DNA of 15,030 bases from NCBI GenBank assembly GCA_027483425.1, contig JAIXUR010000278.1:1-15030 (forward strand), written 5' to 3'. Positions 12,101-15,030 of the stretch are shown piece after piece. This DNA comes from Cyanobacteriota bacterium. GTDB lineage: Bacteria > Cyanobacteriota > Cyanobacteriia > Phormidesmidales > Phormidesmidaceae. Position 1 is the stretch's first letter; each line of letters starts with the position of its first letter. Under the pieces are notes generated by a model that had not been told where the DNA came from, ran no database searches, and saw only the letters and a program-made list of their open reading frames with translations. Position numbers and translations under genes: made by a program.

Positions 12101-14586
12101 ATGGACACACCAATGCTGCTGATCAAATCGTTAAAGTTGTTTTGATTGAGCTGGGTGTAGCCCACGAAGCGGGGCGAAAAGCTAGTTCCAATCGCATTCA
12201 GCCCAAAGGACAGCGCCCGCCCACCAAAGTTGGCATGCTCGTGCAGGGTAGCGCGGGCATTGTGCAGAAACTCGATCAGCTGCTGCAAATCGCGCTGGCC
12301 ATTGGCCTGCAGGTTGCGCAGCTCGCGCAGACGGTTGAGTTTGGCCGACAAATTGAGGTTGTCCAAGCTGCCCGCTGGCAGGTTGAGGACGGTGCTGCGG
12401 TTGGCGATCGCATCATCCACGATCGTAAACACCCGGTTGAGGTAGTCGAGCTCGGTGGTGATGGCCGTAATGCGCTGGGTCTTTTGGCTGATCGAGCCCT
12501 GGATGGTCTGAATGCGATCGAGCTCGGCGTTGACATCGACGGTGCGGGCGGCCTGCTGCCGCTGGGTGATCGTGGCCTGCAACGCCTCAATCTGGGCCAG
12601 CTCAGCGCTGACATCGGCGCTGTCGTCGGCACTGAGGGTTTGGTCAATCCCCTGTTGAATGGTCTGAATCTGCGCCAGTTCGGCACTTATATCCACCGGG
12701 TCGCCGTCGCGTTCTACCGCGACGGGCTTGAGGGCCAGATTGTCAGGCCCCTTGGCCAGCCTGCCGTTGGCAGAAACCCCAAAGTCGAGGGTGGCAATCT
12801 CTTTGCGTTGCTCAGAGACCGGCCCCTGGGGGCCATTGCCCCCGGCCTGGGTCGCCACCGCCAGCATCACCCGTGCTCCCTGGCGCATGGGCTTGGCCTG
12901 CTGGTCGTAGCCGGTGCGGGCTTCCTCCTGCTGAAAGTACAGCAGCGAAGCGATACCCGACTCAACGGTGCGGCCTTCAAAGCGGAAGCTGTCGCGGTTG
13001 ACCCCGGCATTCTCGCCAATGGGGGCGTCGGAGGTGACCCAGGCGCGGGCCGCAAAGCCAGCGGTCATAGTGCCGGGGGCGTGGTGGCCCGTCTGGTCGA
13101 GAATTTCGCGGCCCGAGCCTTCGTCCAGCCGCCAGTAGGCCGCCAGGCCAGTTTCTTGACCGGTCAGGCGCAGGCTGCGATCGCTGCGAATTTCTCGCTC
13201 TGACCGGGGCCGATTCCACAGGCGAATTTCGTCGATCAGGCCAAAGAAGCTGCGGCTGGGCGCACCGACTAGGGCAATGGGAGCATCTACGGGTACCTTG
13301 CCCGCGCTAGCCCCCGGTGTGCCCTCCGCCTGCACATCCACCGGCAGGCCATTGATGTAAAGGCGGTAGCCCCCATCCTCGCCATCGCTAAACACCACCG
13401 CTAGATGGTTCCACTGGTTCGATCGCAGCACCTCCCCGGTGATAAACCCATGGAAGTCAGCGCCATCGCCAAAACCGACCCGCACCCGGCGGTTGTCCAC
13501 AATCCAGATCGAGGGCGGTGCCGTGGCGGTCTTGTCGTCATTTCCCAGCAGCGCCTGCTCTAGCGACTCGCCCGGCTCCGGTGCGGTGACGCGGGGGAAG
13601 ATCCAGGCCTCCTGGCTAAAGCCCTGACCGAGGCGAACCCCTGGGGCCAAGACGACGTGATCGCTCTCCCGGCTAAAGTCCAGCGCAGTTTCGGCGGCAT
13701 CGCTGGCGGTGGTAACCTGGGTGCCCCGCGTGTTGAACAGGCCCTCCTGCGATCGCTCCACGTTGTAGGCGTCGATCTGCCCGGTGGCGCTGTTGAAGGC
13801 AAAAATCTGCCAGCGCATGACCTCGGCGATCGCGGTGGGCAGCAGCAAAACGGAAAAGCGCCCCGCCTGCAAATTGCGAATGAACGACAGCTCCTGGGTG
13901 GGCTCAAAGAAGGGCTGATCCTGCATATCGCGCGCGCCTAGGCTGTCTTTGGTGCTCTGGGGCCGGGTCTTGCTGCGGCTGCGCCGAAAGCGCACCTCTA
14001 GATTCAGCTTGAGCTGGGGCGCAGCTGCCGACTCTCCCGCCTGGGATGGGCCCGAGGCACCCGAGAGCACGAAGCGATCGACCAGCAGCGTGGAATCGAC
14101 GATGGGTACCCTGCTATTCCCAGGGCCAGCGACGGTGATTTGGTCGGGGTGGTTGGCGGCGATCGCCTGGCGAAACACGTAGATAAGCCGCCCGTCAGAC
14201 ATCGCCTGAAAGGGCGCATCTGCCGTTAGCCGCGCGGTTCTCGACAAAAACTTGTTTTCTTCGTTCTCGGCCACGACTACACCCGGCTCGACCGGATCGC
14301 GGCTGCCCTTCTTCACCGTCGGTAGCAGCAGCTGGTCAGCCAGACCAAAGCCTACCTCCGCAATTTCCTTCGGGAACTCCAGCTCCAGGGGCTGGTCAGC
14401 CCAGGCCGTCACGTCGAGGGAATTGTCCTGACCATTTAGGTTTAGCACGGAATAATAGATGCGGCGCTGGTCGTCCATGGCCATGGCAATCACGGTGCCC
14501 TGGTGGCGCACGAGAACGGGGTAGCGGTAGTTGCGATCGCTGTAGCGCTTGATGAAGCTCTCTAAAACGGGGGCTTGAGCAGTCAT
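3136..14586 (-). CDS. Giant multidomain LamG / beta-gamma-crystallin / Ig-like repeat protein
   Basis: This single open frame encodes 3,816 residues. ATG 14586 is chosen because AGGAGA stands 8 bases upstream; the frame stays open to a TTG at 14625, which lacks such a site. Order of regions: unassigned 1-297; LamG 298-507; linker; coiled coil about 630-770; beta/gamma-crystallin about 778-888; coiled coil about 893-962; unassigned beta-rich region to about 1229; nested LamG stack 1230-1998; unassigned central block about 2055-2680; Ig-like repeats 2686-2877; LamG 2880-3108; five Ig-like repeats 3111-3590; LamG 3593-3816. LamG modules usually bind sugars or proteins outside the cell, and PKD/REJ-type repeats act as spacers, so adhesion or glycan binding is the best inference. 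I see only five cysteines and no signal peptide, transmembrane helix, sortase motif, RTX nonapeptides or catalytic motif. Eighteen HIP1 octamers lie within the gene, so it has long resided in this lineage. No partner genes adjoin it. Confidence 0.9.
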   Translation of the reverse strand: MTAQAPVLESFIKRYSDRNYRYPVLVRHQGTVIAMAMDDQRRIYYSVLNLNGQDNSLDVTAWADQPLELEFPKEIAEVGFGLADQLLLPTVKKGSRDPVEPGVVVAENEENKFLSRTARLTADAPFQAMSDGRLIYVFRQAIAANHPDQITVAGPGNSRVPIVDSTLLVDRFVLSGASGPSQAGESAAAPQLKLNLEVRFRRSRSKTRPQSTKDSLGARDMQDQPFFEPTQELSFIRNLQAGRFSVLLLPTAIAEVMRWQIFAFNSATGQIDAYNVERSQEGLFNTRGTQVTTASDAAETALDFSRESDHVVLAPGVRLGQGFSQEAWIFPRVTAPEPGESLEQALLGNDDKTATAPPSIWIVDNRRVRVGFGDGADFHGFITGEVLRSNQWNHLAVVFSDGEDGGYRLYINGLPVDVQAEGTPGASAGKVPVDAPIALVGAPSRSFFGLIDEIRLWNRPRSEREIRSDRSLRLTGQETGLAAYWRLDEGSGREILDQTGHHAPGTMTAGFAARAWVTSDAPIGENAGVNRDSFRFEGRTVESGIASLLYFQQEEARTGYDQQAKPMRQGARVMLAVATQAGGNGPQGPVSEQRKEIATLDFGVSANGRLAKGPDNLALKPVAVERDGDPVDISAELAQIQTIQQGIDQTLSADDSADVSAELAQIEALQATITQRQQAARTVDVNAELDRIQTIQGSISQKTQRITAITTELDYLNRVFTIVDDAIANRSTVLNLPAGSLDNLNLSAKLNRLRELRNLQANGQRDLQQLIEFLHNARATLHEHANFGGRALSFGLNAIGTSFSPRFVGYTQLNQNNFNDLISSIGVSIFVRLGRGSQQLIPALQVTVFEHANRNDNGRQRGFVHTFTNPTTNVGPDINDRISSLEISENPAFRRHRDELQQSLNTLASDLAALLNELITLRASIATLRTEQDQQRRQLEQAVISDRTTLAALQNLLNKGFAATMPLVQSDVSGLSIAGGLLTFAWSDDTPLLFDSAVGNVALYFRGTDDQFFVAYYKTLTQRARYPLNDALGTEAVVGFARSTEGELDRIRLDVAGDEADTCTVTLQVKAGEQTIAETWRQVPRTPEGLAKVLNGQAGDRTFVGRGEIALTGGRADTLTVPSGITRSLPAGATLFIGDLKAVLVAAVEQGATALSIRTEVANPTVEPLPVFFLAYDYAVQASTTQGGADLASGSRLLALIANGAGQAVKNQTVRSGLTLSSRWVSEAPGHTYAFDGAQSHARLEAPNAAALTQKLRGVSPQDDLTLEAWVRPTQIAEANQRARVIHYQPTAGTPDTRYLLGLKREELTTAIQLNGSTDVVRIANTDHLNFAGAITLEVWVRPAKNENLGNLIVHGNGSGSQVFLRINEGRYEVGSHNGTDGIDHKVAIVMPVADRTGLAWVHLAGVYDGSHWRLYRNGIALGEQSATVGAIPISADWGLGAHPNIGSDRGRILNGAIAEARLWQRGRTQAEIAADMSRELAGNETDLVACWRFDDFGNRRATDHSRFGHHGTLVGNPQPTESPLPAYSVFAGVGEQLVQASQKISGGQWNHLAAVFNQSYGVQLDGQDGTFLDAGTDLTLDINRDLTVEVAFKVNDLSQPRALLTKGKISAVEDPEQQVPYALYLNPAGRAVFAFEDVKGNKHLFVSEPIPNPTAFHTVTVTRKRNTVTNPVRNNGGQQTGVDIVSWDAIQFFVDGQANTPGGKPFGVFEYKKPGSDTTGTPRQEDNRNGEGTNPGINAGQPQQPVDIGSSNQPLEFGSGFTLSALRPDGGRVDSINGVAIDLPSLSFPDEQTVVFARLVGIELPGDGALPTLEQVEQLLRLFREPLAITPLNGVLAEIRLWNVPLEAGSLKPTLQGGEKGLLSWWRFEEAEGTIAFDAKSGSHARFKGPVQWVKDPNPSGSQLLLYRNGELLTSEPVSEGNRAALLATQSQFTLGGIRRNNQTQELFQGELEEVRIWQTSRTLEQIQDNLFRRLLGENDQFLDNRKDLLAYYPFDTNRPGVLSDFSLLGNDLTPFAAEFVLSTAPIGEDTPQVRSALAGVRTPFSDRLQSAPAVQEYGDLQTDADGNLFGTYKRCYGLIKNGQWELVTGFKVGELVTEWVGQVQFAPQLIGFIEGAPPVPGENLTSRGVVLGEFANYNGASSVELKQASKTDLTFSAEKESGFDSSFDLTLGLLTKANASAGIGLELTVADADGAFGIKAKFENSLGWLSSGSTSLGLTTNLSSKQQLQGFVESSNAVAFGDVGRRFIPENTGFALVQSQTADVFALRLKHNSALVSYQMRANPDIPPDRNIINFPINPQYTKQGTLDGKIGFTPDPAYPNALTFSSDSSFYKPIEAFALKQRIQREEERVRAYYDQYDAGAVGRRQNVLFGQTGDLGSEEVLQNLPRLEKRNLANTYVWTADGGLFAETQETMDVVQESYGGSYAFKGQAGIFADLNVAISGVGFKFGFEAMFGGRLNVQATKSVQSETSFSVEVNVDEVERDVFLRDEAGEVLFDLSNPLTPKALRHPGKVDAYRFMTFYLEPQTDHFDHFFNQVVDPIWLEQSTDTNALALRGLRDANQGSSTKPPCWRIFHRVTFVSRVLPSIGSTKPLPALESTLRELSIDSNFELIKRLDPFVAEKVDDVGEFSRAIRDTVATFMPELQPHVASITEFMRLFYGVAEPTALADSPELTALLAGERAPNAPPVVRVGRSQTLHLENDTVQTTLPGSVADDRLSPEAIFVTWAVESAPAGAIVTLAERHSPVTTASFSAIGRYQLSLTASDGTLSTTEELDLLVNQSPLVRAGDDQEIGFRQPLELRGELVRDGRGDRAQPLTTRWEVINGPGPVAFDNAAALRTRATVNASGVYLLRLTAETTTASGVLTHSDDLQVVVGARINRGLLSLYSFADTLASGTVRDVAGVGIPTDLAITGRPTALKARGETTPFALALKKPARLTSPNASRLIQAIKTSGEFTLEAWINPSQASQPGLGRILTLSGGARDRNVILGQAGNQFHLGVRTTETNGNASDRAFAGGTLTPATLTHVVCTRETGGTTRLYINGQAVAQRIIPGTLANWDDRFALALGNELGDPLSEDRAWLGDFHLVALYSTALTAAEIATNFEVGADVNLAPVVSAGPDQVITFPTPLALKGAVVDDQLSTETLSVLWSQPSGPAPVTFSDPTSLAPTVIFTEPGTHDDDGRPFKVAGVYTLRLTVGDETQAISDEVQVTLNHAPIITVPKQVIGQLPNRVHLIAAVESGLGRPDQGQLILNWSQLSGPGTVSFSAPTLANTTAQFSESGTYRLRLTANNGLLTTVADVTAHANKAPTIRVIANPLVNLPAVATLQGDVVDTGLADPTGSISAQWSVVNGPGPVTFADAQAIATTATFGTSGEYTLRLTVSTGELATSREVTITANQAPVVDAGPDQSIDFPALAELDGTVSDDGFPALPGRLALAWSQVSGPGTVTFSAPASDITTAQFSQGGLYVLRLTANDGAIAIHDDVTIQVNQPPVVNAGADQVLTLVTQPDGGVQPAIATLTGTVQDDGLPTNTLTTLWKQVSGPAPAVLKTPSKATTQVEFPTAGAYVLELSASDGRLTGSDAVTVSVSQRVMTGIQALYDFREGSGNTIRDQSGLQPALDLAVVNGAIARLPKGRGIALQQPGLLATPVAATRLNQALQRSQALTVEAWVKPAQASASPGQTPARIVTLSVDTVNRNLTLGQGNNQYVTRLRTTTTGTNGTNKVVEAGPVSVDQLTHLVYTRDGEGNATLYINGTVQKREVINGALSNWDATYRLALGNELTGDRPWLGEYHLVALYDRALSAEEVAQNFAANLS
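3139..3810 (-). other. C-terminal LamG (concanavalin A-like jelly roll), residues 3593-3816
   Basis: This is the last module of the giant protein. Motifs in order are IQALYDFREGSGNTIRD, TVEAWVKPA, RIVTLS, RNLTLGQ, LTHLVYTRD, ATLYINGTVQ, YRLALGNELTGDRPWLGEYH and a closing helix ALSAEEVAQNF. It is paralogous along its whole length to the LamG at 2880-3108. The protein ends directly after this module, leaving no room for a sorting tail. Confidence 0.87.
3811..5256 (-). repeat. Five tandem Ig-like (PKD/REJ/K319L-type) repeats, residues 3111-3592
   Basis: Five repeats begin at residues 3111, 3214, 3306, 3398 and 3490, each with an N-x-P signature (NLAP, NHAP, NKAP, NQAP, NQPP). The pattern continues VxAGxDQ, a DD(G/Q)L loop, a W-S/K-x-x-S/N-G-P core strand, TTAxF and Y-x-L-R-L-T-A-x-D/N-G. 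Spacing is 103, 92, 92, 92 and about 103 residues, so the three middle units are exactly 276 bp each. The first has an extra acidic loop (GTHDDDGRPF). Such domains are typical extracellular spacers; the regularity points to growth by unequal recombination or slippage. Confidence 0.85.
5257..5949 (-). other. LamG jelly roll between Ig-like arrays, residues 2880-3108
   Basis: Motifs in order are LLSLYSFADTLASGTVRD, FTLEAWINPSQ, RILTLSGG, RNVILGQAGNQFHLGVRTTE, LTHVVCTRE, TRLYINGQ, FALALGNELGDP, AWLGDFHLVALY and the terminal LTAAEIATNF helix. It matches the C-terminal LamG motif for motif, so the two arose by internal duplication, with five Ig-like repeats now between them. It carries one of the few cysteines of the protein (VVCTRE). 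Confidence 0.86.
5950..6531 (-). repeat. Two diverged Ig-like (PKD/REJ-type) repeats, residues 2686-2879
   Basis: Repeats start at N2686 (NAPPVVRVG) and N2781 (NQSPLVRAGDDQ). They share the acidic loop (VADDRLS / VRDGRGD), the core tryptophan strand (VTWAVES / TRWEVINGPGP) and the Y-x-L-x-L-T-A ending with the downstream five-repeat array, but are more diverged. They link the unassigned central block to the C-terminal LamG/Ig half. Confidence 0.8.
6540..8420 (-). other. Unassigned central block with amphipathic beta segments, residues ~2057-2680
   Basis: The block begins around QTDADGNLFGTYKRCYGL and includes GFIEGAPPVPGENL, SSVELKQASKTDLTFSAE, GIGLELTVADADGAFGIKAK, a charged helical stretch (KQRIQREEERVRAYYDQYD) and FKFGFEAMFGGRLNVQATK running into SETSFSVEVNVDE. 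Next come VDAYRFMTFYLEP, CWRIFHRVTFVSRVLP and a helical tail before the first Ig-like repeat. Several strands alternate polar and hydrophobic residues, as in amphipathic beta-hairpins. I do not recognise a named family. It reads as one continuous unit and is not obviously repetitive, so it may be the functional core that the lectin-like flanks deliver or position. Confidence 0.55.
8593..10899 (-). other. Nested LamG stack, residues 1230-1998
   Basis: One LamG domain is split into three pieces. Piece A (about 1230-1311) runs from HTYAFDGAQSHARLEA through LTLEAWVRPTQ to YLLGLKREELTTA. Piece B (1528-1560) is YSVFAGVGEQ through GGQWNHLAAVFNQS. Piece C (1904 to about 1998) runs from QLLLYRNGELLTS through LEEVRIWQTSRTLEQIQDN to LLAYYPFD. 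Together they total about 210 residues, the same as the uninterrupted LamG at 298-507. Between A and B sits a complete LamG (1312-1527: IQLNGSTDVVRI...LEVWVRPAKN...WVHLAGVYDGSHWRLYRNG...IAEARLWQRGRT...LVACWRFDD). Between B and C sits another, longer one (1561-1903: YGVQLDGQDGTFLDA...LAEIRLWNVPLE...LLSWWRFEEAEG). Confidence 0.8.
11700..11910 (-). other. Second coiled coil, residues ~893-962
   Basis: A helix of about 70 residues starts RRHRDELQQSLNTLASDLAA and continues through LLNELITLRASIATLRTE and QQRRQLEQAVISD to ALQNLLNKG. Leucine and isoleucine recur at heptad-like spacing with no proline or glycine. It directly follows the beta/gamma-crystallin domain and is the natural partner for the coiled coil on the domain's other side. 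Confidence 0.72.
11913..12255 (-). other. Beta/gamma-crystallin domain with two Ca2+ motifs, residues ~778-891
   Basis: Two Greek-key-type motifs are seen: TLHEHANFGGRALSF...NNFNDLISSIGV and VTVFEHANRNDNGRQ...DINDRISSLEI. Each ends with the (N/D)(N/D)xx(S/T)S signature of microbial calcium-binding beta/gamma-crystallins: N819-S824 (NDLISS) and N879-S884 (NDRISS). Having both motifs predicts two Ca2+ sites per domain. The loop before each signature is longer than usual, so the domain is somewhat expanded. Confidence 0.8.
12270..12696 (-). repeat. Coiled coil opening with three exact 26-residue repeats, residues ~630-770
   Basis: Three tandem units start at D632, D658 and D684, each 26 residues (78 bp): DISAELAQIQTIQQGI, DVSAELAQIEALQATI and DVNAELDRIQTIQGSI mark their first 16 positions. 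The consensus DVxAELxxIxxIQxxI is helical. The remaining helix (about 705-770, TELDYLNRVF, LSAKLNRLRELRNLQ, QRDLQQLIEFLHNA) runs into the crystallin domain. 26 is not a multiple of 7, so the repeats probably contain a skip. Confidence 0.78.
13066..13695 (-). other. First LamG jelly roll, residues 298-507
   Basis: An uninterrupted LamG/Laminin_G_3-type domain: ALDFSRESDHVVLAPG, FSQEAWIFPRV, IWIVDNRRVRVGFGDG, QWNHLAVVFSDG, YRLYINGLPVD, FFGLIDEIRLWNRPRSEREI, GLAAYWRLDEGSG and a closing HHAPGTM. It is the internal reference for normal LamG length (about 210 residues) in this protein. It follows an unassigned N-terminal region (1-297, including LIYVFRQ, LEVRFRRSRS, GRFSVLLLPT and RWQIFAFNSATGQIDAY). 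Confidence 0.88.
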
Positions 14587-14594
14587 GGGAAGAT

Positions 14595-14600
14595 TCTCCT
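14595..14600 (-). promoter_or_regulatory. Shine-Dalgarno site fixing the giant gene start
   Basis: On the minus strand AGGAGA sits 8 bases upstream of ATG 14586. It decides the start: the same frame extends to a TTG at 14625, but that codon has no comparable site and would add only 13 residues. Confidence 0.85.
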
Positions 14601-14625
14601 GCTTGGGTTTGCGAACCCTGCCCAA

Positions 14626-14925
14626 AGATTTGACCCAGCGGGGCCAAACACCTAGGCAGTATTTGGGGACGCAGAACAGCTACAGAGATTGCTCTTTCGA
14701 CTGCGGCAGCTTTTTGGTGATTTACCTCACTGGGAAAAATGATTTTACGCACCTGGTAGTCACCACCCCTAACGGTCGCACTCAACTGGATTGCGCTTAT
14801 CTGATTGCCCTGGTGTTGGGCATGATGCTGGTTAAGGCGGGCCAACGGACTCGTCTGGATTGGCATGGCGACCGAGGCTTGAGTTTTCTGCTTAGACTGC
14901 CGCATTGAGTTCTCTAGGGTCGTTT
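14626..14925. other. Upstream region of the giant gene, no gene seen
   Basis: About 300 bases with lower GC than the gene itself and no reading frame resembling a known protein on either strand. It must hold the giant gene's promoter if the gene is monocistronic. On the minus strand a TAAAAT at 14742-14747 is a possible -10 element, about 155 bases from the start codon, but no matching -35 is visible, so I do not call it. Confidence 0.5.
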
Positions 14926-14944
14926 CATTCTCATTTTGAGAATG
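14926..14944. repeat. Small perfect hairpin
   Basis: CATTCTCA (14926-14933) and TGAGAATG (14937-14944) form an 8-bp stem with a 3-base loop. No T-run follows on either strand. It immediately adjoins the long terminal palindrome and could be part of the same element or mark a convergent gene end beyond the window. Confidence 0.55.
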
Positions 14945-14950
14945 CCCGCA

Positions 14951-15030
14951 GACCCACCCCTGCCCCTCCGAGGAGGGGATTCGAGGCCACTTCTCCTCCT
15001 CGGAGGGGTGCCCGCAGGGCGGGGTGGGTC
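14951..15030. repeat. REP-like compound palindrome at the contig end
   Basis: The outer arms GACCCACCCC (14951-14960) and GGGGTGGGTC (15021-15030) are perfect complements. Inside them, CCCCTCCGAGGAGG (14963-14976) pairs perfectly with CCTCCTCGGAGGGG (14995-15008). The right arm carries an extra mini-hairpin, GCCC-GCA-GGGC (15010-15020 region), as a side bulge, and the left inner arm can fold alone as CCCCTCC-GA-GGAGGGG. GC-rich nested palindromes of this kind are typical of REP or small palindromic elements scattered between cyanobacterial genes, and REPs are the substrates of RayT enzymes, whose remnants lie at the other end of the window. Confidence 0.72.

Larger units (their letters stand above)
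314..14540. repeat. Dispersed HIP1 octamers (GCGATCGC)
   Basis: I count 18 GCGATCGC octamers within the giant gene (for example 14533-14540) and one in the RayT remnant at 314-321. At this base composition well under one would be expected by chance in 11.45 kb. HIP1 is a well-known over-represented palindrome of many cyanobacterial genomes, so it identifies the lineage. The interval given is the outer range of the sites, not a continuous element. Confidence 0.9.

Noticed and set aside
12142..13203. 353-codon plus-strand open frame opposite the coiled-coil and LamG region
   Set aside because: No recognisable domain and no Shine-Dalgarno. Its composition mirrors the antisense of the giant gene, whose LamG and crystallin motifs are clear on the other strand.
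14587..14625. Upstream TTG start adding 13 residues to the giant protein
   Set aside because: No Shine-Dalgarno stands before it, while ATG 14586 has AGGAGA at ideal spacing.
14396..14905. 169-codon minus-strand open frame overlapping the giant gene start
   Set aside because: Its last third is a frame-shifted reading of the true N-terminus, and no domain or ribosome site supports it.
14585..14908. 107-codon plus-strand open frame upstream of the giant gene
   Set aside because: It overlaps the Shine-Dalgarno and likely promoter of the giant gene, has no start signal and resembles no family I know.

Overview
The window looks like a complete short-read contig from a GC-rich filamentous-type cyanobacterium (Leptolyngbya/Nodosilinea-like is a guess). 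The evidence is the dense scatter of the HIP1 octamer GCGATCGC, two Uma2-family genes close together, RayT-type transposase remnants, and a long REP-like palindrome at the right end. Bases 1-18 are not biological: they match the 3' end of the Illumina TruSeq read-2 adapter, so the left edge is an untrimmed assembly end. The right edge stops exactly at the end of a long inverted repeat, which is typical of a contig broken at a dispersed repeat.

Left part (19-3028): a small accessory island. It starts with the C-terminal half of a REP-associated tyrosine transposase (minus strand), followed by Uma2 gene 1, a TM2-domain membrane protein with a winged-helix-like tail, and Uma2 gene 2 (all plus strand). 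Next come a second RayT copy reduced to its N-terminus joined out of frame to its C-terminal end (minus strand), and a frameshifted N-terminal remnant of an unrelated transposase (plus strand). The three intact genes are thus flanked by decayed mobile DNA.

Right part (3136-14586): one minus-strand gene of 11.45 kb encoding a 3,816-residue, cysteine-poor, repeat-built protein. Reading N to C: an unassigned N-terminal region; a LamG-type jelly roll; a coiled coil opening with three exact 26-residue repeats; a two-motif beta/gamma-crystallin domain carrying both predicted Ca2+ motifs (NDLISS, NDRISS); a second coiled coil; an unassigned beta-rich region; a stack in which one LamG domain is interrupted by two complete LamG domains; a ~600-residue central block I cannot assign, rich in amphipathic beta segments; two Ig-like (PKD/REJ/K319L-type) repeats; LamG; five more Ig-like repeats; and a terminal LamG. 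This suggests a carbohydrate-binding or adhesive surface or secreted protein, but no signal peptide, RTX repeats or membrane anchor is visible. A good Shine-Dalgarno fixes its start at 14586, and a 10-bp hairpin follows its stop.

I see no RNA genes, CRISPR array or recognisable operon partners. The most original material is inside the giant protein: the nested LamG stack, the crystallin domain held between two coiled coils, and the unassigned central block.
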